From assembly GCA_034509735.1 (NCBI GenBank), contig JACGWO010000010.1:5965193-6029192 (forward strand): a stretch of DNA of 64,000 nt, in the 5' to 3' direction. The notes under the pieces are model-generated. The model saw nothing but the letters and a program-made list of their open reading frames with translations, did not search any database and had not been told where the DNA came from. Positions 57,815 to 64,000 of this stretch are shown piece by piece. Made by a program: the position numbers and the translations under genes. Position 1 is the first letter of the stretch. Each line of letters opens with the position of its first letter. This stretch comes from Sesamum alatum. Taxonomy: Eukaryota; Streptophyta; Magnoliopsida; Lamiales; Pedaliaceae.

Positions 57815-57930
57815 TGATGTTCCCACATCCATAGTATGAGTAGTTAAAGCAAGTGAACGATTTGCAATTCGAGTTATTTCACAGAATAACACTCGTATAT
57901 ATTGAGCTCGTAATGGTACCTCGCCTCCAT
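57815..57930 (-). pseudogene. nad7: Nuclear copy of a mitochondrial nad7 fragment
   Basis: The minus strand encodes EVPLRAQYIRVLFCEITRIA then NRSLALTTHTMDVG, a near-exact match to the conserved segment of NADH dehydrogenase subunit 7 (49-kDa subunit of complex I), which plants encode in mitochondria in several exons. The sequence before and after departs from nad7 (HSSTLLEWVYGG before, TSTLS-stop after). Only about 115 bp is assignable, so this is a short NUMT or a mobilised fragment and not a working gene. A 92-codon frame surrounds it by chance. Confidence 0.72.
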
Positions 57931-58829
57931 ACACCCACTCAAGGAGAGTGGAAGAATGAATGCCTTTTATACTATCATCTTTTTTTATGTGACAACGTAG
58001 TTTTTGCATTGAGTTCAATAGAAAGTAAATATGCCTCGAGAATAGGCGGTGGTGCAGCAAAGCGGTGGAGATTGTAGTCAATTGAGAGCGCTTTCTACTC
58101 TCGTAATATAAAAATACAGTATTATTTTCATATTCAATTAATATAGTTTTAGTAAAATAAAAATATTAATATTTAAATACATTATATAAAAGATACTGTT
58201 ATATCTATTCAATTAAGAAGTACTAAGCAAGTAAATATGTTTAAATAATAAAGCATATAGGAAAATAAATGGCAAAACTAATGGCAAGAAAAGAAAGTAA
58301 AGGTGAAACTGAAAACTTCTGAGCACAAAATAATAAAATGAAGATGAATAATAAACTCTCATTTGTCATTATAAATAAAGGTAGAGTTATCCAAATAAAA
58401 AATATCTCCTGGTAAAATCAAATTCAAGTTGAAGTTAAAAATGAATAAAAATGTATCAAGCATAATGAAGAGAATTTTGAAATTATGAATTAATTAATTA
58501 GTGACAATATAAATTTATATATGTATATGTAGATATATGTAGTTTATGATAAGAAAATAAGAGATACTTTGGAATGGAAAATTAAAAGGAGTTATTATAA
58601 ACATTGTTGAATACTAAAATGGGTGAAGAAAATTGGTGGAGAAAATATCACAAAAGTTCTTAGTATATACGTATCATTCAATTAGAATTTTAAATAAATA
58701 AATATGAAATTTGATAAACAAAATATTGCTAGATAACTTAAAAAATTGAAGAACTTTAATACAAATAAACACATACAAACTAATTTAAGCGAATAATTCA
58801 GGTTCAAATTCCACAACGGAAAAGAAGGC
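57931..58829. other. AT-rich DNA, no gene seen
   Basis: After the end of the nad7-like block the sequence becomes A-rich with no open frames. No repeat recognised. Confidence 0.5.
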
Positions 58830-58918
58830 AACAAATGCAAGATTTCAATTATTTTTTTCTAATTGTAATTGCGAAAAAAAAAGAAGATGTTTATGAATCA
58901 TTATTAGATAAAATTATA

Positions 58919-59999
58919 GGGTTAAATGCAGTTTACCCCCTTGTGTTAAGGGAAATGAGCAATTTACACCCCTGTGAAAAATAAAATAGCAATTTACTAC
59001 CGTATAGTCAGAAATAGAGCAAAATACCCCCATGACGCGCTTTGTGAAGAACACGCACTATTGTTTTAATTTTTAAATTTTTTTAAATTTAAAATTTAAA
59101 ATAATATTTATGCTCTTATTTCAAAACTGTTGGATCTTCTTCAATCTAAGGTCCAAATTTAACGAATAAATCAAGGGGGTAGATTTTATCTAATTCAAAT
59201 TTAAATAAATAATAATTAAATTATATATTTTATATAATTAAATTTGAAGATATATTTATTCTTTATATATGTATTTATATATACGTATATATATACATAG
59301 AGAAAGAGAGAGAGTGGACGCCGGCGGGAGGTGACTGCCGGTGCGGAAGAGAGGGGTGCGAATCTGGGCGAATCTGGGTTGAGGATACGGATCAGGGCGG
59401 AGGAGAGGAGGAAGCGGGCGCAGGGGTGGAGGGGGAGGCAGCTGCGGCCAGTGGAGGGAGGAGGCAGCTGCGGTGGCGCTGAAGGGGGTGCGATGGGCAA
59501 CGTGAGGAGGAGGGGCTGGGCTGGTGGGAGGCGATTGCTCGAGGAGGTGGGCTATGCCGACGGGAGGCGGCTGCACGAGACGAGCCTATCTCGTCGGGAG
59601 GCGGCTGCGTGAAGAGGGGGTTGTGTCGGCGGCAGCACAAGGAAGAGGGGGATTGTCGACGGCGGCGTCCGGCGGTAAGGAGATGACGAAGGTGTCAAAA
59701 GTGAAAAAAAAATATTTATATATATATATAATTTTTTATTAAGATATAATATTTAATATATTAAATATTATTTTCTAATTATATATGTATTAATATATTA
59801 AATTAAATATATATAATATTTTTTATTTGTCAAATTTTATTTCAGATGTAGAAGGGGCGCATGTAATGCACCGCTGGTCTTAGTGGGATATTTTGCTCTA
59901 TTTCTAATAATACAGGAGGGGTAAATTGATACATTATTTTTCACAAGGGGGTAAATTCAAAATTTCTCTTAACGCAGGGGGTAAATTGCATTTTTTCCT
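58919..59999. mobile_element. Mutator-like element with 9-bp TSD and GC-rich cargo (Pack-MULE-like)
   Basis: Ends GGGTTAAATGCAGTTTACCC and, in reverse, AGGAAAAAATGCAATTTACC. Arms pair for about 130 bp, including AGAAATAGAGCAAAATA on one side and TATTTTGCTCTATTTCT on the other. AAAATTATA occurs at 58910-58918 and 60000-60008 as an exact 9-bp TSD. No transposase. The interior holds a GC-rich block unlike anything nearby. Confidence 0.85.
59312..59700. other. GC-rich cargo of the Mutator-like element
   Basis: Rich in GGAGGCGGCTGC-type words, with GGAGGC(G/A)(G/A)CTGC repeated at least five times. Open on both strands (for example 59331-59612 plus, 59392-59640 minus), giving Arg/Gly/Ala- or Pro/Ser-rich proteins as any GC-rich repeat would. 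It may be captured host exon or CpG-rich leader sequence. I cannot name the source. The repetitive nature also allows local expansion within the element. Confidence 0.45.
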
Positions 60000-60270
60000 A
60001 AAATTATATATTCAATAGTGATTAAGTAGAGAAACCATTACTATTTAATTGAAATTATACGAATAAATTATTGTAGCTAAAGGTAGATATTTAAATTAAA
60101 AATCATTAATTGATGAAACAAACAAAAGAAATTAATGAAATATTAAAGCTAAAAGATAATTGGAAAATAAAATTAAAAAAGTTCAAGTAAATACTTAGGA
60201 ATTAGAAATAACAACAAATACAAAAATTATAAAATCATAATACTTTTAAGAAGCAAAGAAGAATACTGAA

Positions 60271-63200
60271 GGGATAGCGGATCGGCCTGGGAACGCGGTG
60301 GAGATAAAAGTGTGCGGAATAAAAGAATTTAAATCGTGTTCAAGGGGTATACCCTTGAAAGTCCCCGGCTATCGGTGTATAAAAGCAGAATATAAACATA
60401 TAAAATAAATAAGCGTTCATGGCTATAGAATAAAAAAGAAACCGAGAGCATAATATAAATCGGAATACCTTTCTCGATTTGTATTTCGATCGGCTACACG
60501 CGTTGATTCCTCCCAACGTTCATTCACGCGAGGTCCCAACATAGAGACCCTCTAAAGTCGTCCACACCACACCGGAGAGATCTCGTTTTTCTTACTAGAG
60601 AAAAACGGATCTAGAGGATGAAATCGAACAAGGGATTATACTATCAAATTAGTGTTCCTTCTTGATCTTACTTTGTTCTTCAATTGATCCTAGATCAATG
60701 AAACAACAAAGAGGATTTAGAGAGTAGAGAGGGAGAGAGAGTGTGTATGGAGAGTTTTCACCTTTTTCTAATAATGAAATTCATCATCCATAGGTGTTAG
60801 TATAATACTCATATATATACATAATTAATGTGATTATTGTAATGTTTCTAGGTTCATCTAAGGATGTCTAGATACATCCCAATCAATCACCATCAATTCT
60901 TCAATCAAGCCTATCATCTTTTAAGATATGATCAAATCATACCAAAAGGAAAGGGTTTGATTGGAGTTGATTTGTCTCTTAACAAAAGAGACAAATCAAC
61001 TAACACCTAGCATCCAACATGGCCGATTTTTTGCTCCCTTCAAGGTGGCAATTTTCGGCCATGCTTATTTAGGGAAGAAGTCCAACATCTTCCTATTCCA
61101 TAAATGGAATTAACACACCTCTCGGGTCAAAATTTAACGGACCGAGTTCTACCGTAATCCAATTATGACGAACCCAAAATTAGATCCAATTTAATTTTAA
61201 TGTCCACTTAAATAATTCCCATTGATCTTTTAATCCAATTAAAAGATCCAACATCTCAACTTTCCATATTAATCGATAAATCCTATTTACCGATTAAGCG
61301 AGGGCCCGATACGATATCGGTCCATCCATCCAATGGATAATCCCTTAAGTAATCCAATTACTTATCATCCTCTGAACTCCAAGTCAATTTCTTCACCTCC
61401 TCGGTGATTTGTGTATGACCCTTTAGGTTCACCCTCAGCTAGACTTGGGCCGTGTCCAACAGGAGCCCGTCGCCATGGGTGGCCGTCTAGCAATGGTCCA
61501 TGACACTAGAGACTAGGTGAATGTTGGCGTGAATGTTTAGGCGCCAATTCCGTATGGGTACGGTCCTACTGTCGACCGTCTCCCGTCCTTAGTTTAGGGT
61601 ATGGAATTGGGGATCGGTTCCCATCCTTGACTAGGCAACTATACTTCATACCCGAGATGCGTTTACTCTAGCGATCGACATAGGAAACCCTTTCCTACTC
61701 AATCAATTGCTATGGCCATAGACATTCAGAGTCTAAACCATCTCAGAGTGCATAAGAGACATCACCATCATGTACTGACAGGGGACAAATCCTATCTTGG
61801 AATCCACCGTCCTCGCTACATACTCCAACTGCACTGGACAAGGCTTATAATGACCATCTTACAGAATGACCACATCTTGCCAGACTTAAGATACAGTCTT
61901 TATATGCACGTGGCTGCCATGATTCCTCAAGTCCGAGGGCTAATCCCGTACTATTGGAACCGGGAATTCGAGTCATACTGACCAAGCCTCCAAGTGACAA
62001 TTCGCGCAAATCACTTCAGTCAGTCGACCACCTTGTCAACTAACCCACTAAAATTGCATAGACGACCTTCGTCTGTTGCCGATGAAACTCGGCACTCACC
62101 TAGTGAATGCAATACTTAGTGCAAGTCTCAATAGGACACTCGATGCCCAGTCTCGAGGTTCTCAGCTTGGAATTTTCAGACCAACCCCCAAAGTTGGTTT
62201 TATAGCCGTCATCCAATGCGCAACCCAACTACATAGGTTATCCAATTGGTCTGTGGGCATTTGTTGTGACGTTGAAACGCCGTTCAACGTCAGTAGTAAG
62301 CACAACAAACACAGTGTCAGTGATGAATACTTACTTTATTCATCAGGATAATATTGTATCAATAAGCTTGACGAATAGTTCCTAAAACCGCCAATCCAAT
62401 TGGCTTTCTGGTCACTTATTTTAACAATCTCCACTTGACCTCAAAGCTAATTACCCATGTCTCTCAGAACCTTCTGAGAGTGAGTAATCTGCGATACCGG
62501 CTCAGTCTCGTAGGTCTACTTTATTTTTTCTGCCGAGGTAATACGGTCCAACCGTATCTCGCCTCTTTCTACAATCACTACCTGTCGATGGTGGTTGTCT
62601 AAGAATTTTTCATAGATCTTCTGATGAGATCTTGGGCCCAAAAGGCTTTAGTCATAGCCTAATTATCAACCTCTAAGGTAACTACTGCCTCGGCTGTGCT
62701 AGCCACTACATCCATCCAATGGGTGTTATTTTCATCCAAACCACTTTCCAGAAACAACTTCCAAAGTTGGCATATATTCGACATTCGTGATGAAACATCG
62801 TGGTATCCTGCTTGGAACTTTTCCAAGCTACCACACTCACCATTAAGCCCGAACATACTAGGTATTGAGACTAAATATTATTCACATAATTCTAGAAGCT
62901 CGTATCGCTCCAACCTTCCAGAATCAACTCTCCATAAACCGTGCATCGAGAACACTTCTCTAATCCTTATTCAGGTCTTAAAGACTGCTGTCAATTGTTG
63001 TCTATTGCCTCATCGGTACACACCCGATATCCATTGTTATGTACGATGCATAAACAACATCAGGCCCTGCATACCGAACAATATACCCATGCTGCATACG
63101 ACAAAGACGTAGGGGATGTAAAACATCTAAGCTTCCTCATTAGTCAATGGTGACTAGGTTTTGGACAGCTTGGCCCTATTCATGGAGAATTGCATGAACA

Positions 63201-64000
63201 AAGCTCATGTTTCATTCCATCTTAATTTCATTCCAAATGAATAAGACGTTACAACACTTAACACTCAGAATACTACACACCCCCACTGACACCAATGCTC
63301 GTTATTGACCTAGTCATACATCGTATGGGTTCGTCAAAATGAATATTCCAGTTACATAAAATCTCAAATCCAGTTTGAATTTCAAGACAGATCCCGCGGC
63401 TCCAAGCCATTGATCCAATCCCGATGTCCAACATCGTTTCTCCATACGTCCTTTGGATCATGCTCCAATTGACCGATCGGACCCAGAAACCTGTACCCAT
63501 CAGGAATCTAAGGTATTTTGGTCTTCCATAGGAGGACTGAAATATAGTTAGTGGGAAATAACCTGATGTTTGCATTATTTTGCACTAGACCTGCACAAAT
63601 CAGACACCGGGTCTAGTCTAGTCTGTCTTCCTACTAGTCCCTTGACGTATGCAGGACCATCCCATATACTAAAGAACTTTGTAGGATACATGTTTTTCAA
63701 ACCATATCTAATATGGTAACTAGATCATGACTTTAAGAAAGTGCATGTTTCTCAACCTAACAACTTTCAAGTCCATGTCTAGATGGGCTAAGGTAACTTC
63801 AGTGAAATACCGAGCAAATCAAGTCCAACAGGGTTCGTTTTCTCCCTTATCAGAGACCATTCAACCATGGCCGCTTCAAGAAAAAATTAACTTATTGAGA
63901 ATTCCATTCTCATTCGGATATTTGAGAACGCCCACTGAATACACGTCCTCTCGATCTAATCGAAAGGTAATCAAATTGATTCACCACTCGAAGTCTAATC
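60271..64000 (-). mobile_element. LTR-retrotransposon-like non-coding DNA, runs off the window
   Basis: The base composition changes sharply at about 60270. The following 3.7 kb has no long open frames and reads like plant LTR or untranslated retroelement sequence on the minus strand (for example AACAATCTCCACTTGACC at 62418 and CACCCCCACTGACACCAATG at 63278). A piece at 62032-62100 recurs in degraded form at 13655-13725 and 47130-47200. No terminal repeat, primer site or pol domain lies within the window, so superfamily and ends are undetermined. Confidence 0.45.

Larger units (their letters stand above)
58830..60270. repeat. Dispersed repeat, copy 2, interrupted by a Mutator-like element
   Basis: 58859-58918 and 60000-60260 together correspond to 31531-31870. 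Removing 58919-59999 and one TSD copy restores colinearity (ATTATTAGATAAAATTATA followed by TATTCAATAGTGATTAAG). Confidence 0.7.

Noticed and set aside
59331..59640. Arg/Gly-rich and Pro/Ser-rich frames on opposite strands
   Set aside because: A GC-rich repetitive block opens all frames. Nothing marks one as a real protein, so it is treated only as transposon cargo.
1..64000. CRISPR arrays, operons, Shine-Dalgarno sites, rRNA or intact tRNA genes
   Set aside because: None seen. Direct repeats present are transposon- or tandem-type, and the sequence is a plant nuclear genome. tRNA-like boxes occur only in the SINE-like repeats.

Overview
The window looks like a stretch of repeat-rich, AT-rich nuclear chromosome from a eudicot plant. 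The evidence is a dense layering of plant-type transposons (Ty3/Gypsy chromovirus, Ty1/Copia, L1-type LINE, CACTA, hAT-, Mutator-, PIF/Harbinger- and Helitron-like elements), an endogenous plant pararetrovirus relic, a mitochondrial nad7-like insert, and spliced pieces of two plant genes. I cannot name the species. No intact, clearly functional protein-coding gene is visible. What remains of cellular genes is partial or broken.

Layout. 1-8.1 kb: gene-free AT-rich DNA packed with small terminal-inverted-repeat (TIR) elements, including a CACTA element with a 3-bp target-site duplication (TSD) and a Mutator-like MITE with a perfect 9-bp TSD nested in an older relative. 8.1-10.3 kb: no recognisable gene, one tRNA-related SINE-like repeat. 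10.33-25.29 kb (copy A) and 44.76-53.59 kb (copy B): two direct-orientation copies of one segment, highly similar where they align. Copy A carries the 3' exons of a minus-strand gene whose product ends in an SRI-like helical domain, as in plant CCCH zinc-finger proteins. Copy B is a shortened, frameshifted version. Copy A also holds a broken Copia element and a Helitron whose empty site is preserved in copy B. 25.3-31.5 kb: remnants of LTR-type elements, with a degenerate Transposase_28-type reading frame, 43-bp tandem repeats and a possible CACTA-type transposon end.

32.29-35.61 kb: a Mutator-like TIR pair enclosing a decayed pararetrovirus segment (RNase H, downstream frame, promoter and poly(A) region). 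35.8-44.7 kb: a minus-strand pseudogene of a plant GH10 endo-1,4-beta-xylanase. Only its CBM22 modules remain, and they are frameshifted. One exon is cut by a complete 5.2-kb Reina-like chromovirus with a TTAAC TSD, and an intron carries a 1-kb TIR element.

53.6-60.3 kb: a Helitron, a palindromic MITE, a PIF/Harbinger-type element with GC-rich cargo, a 5'-truncated LINE, a nad7-like fragment and a Mutator-like element (9-bp TSD) with GC-rich cargo. 60.3-64 kb: non-coding DNA that reads like an LTR retrotransposon on the minus strand and runs off the window.

The genes here do not form an operon or pathway. The window is best read as a record of insertion, duplication and decay, with internal controls (empty site, paired TSDs, broken exon) that order several events.
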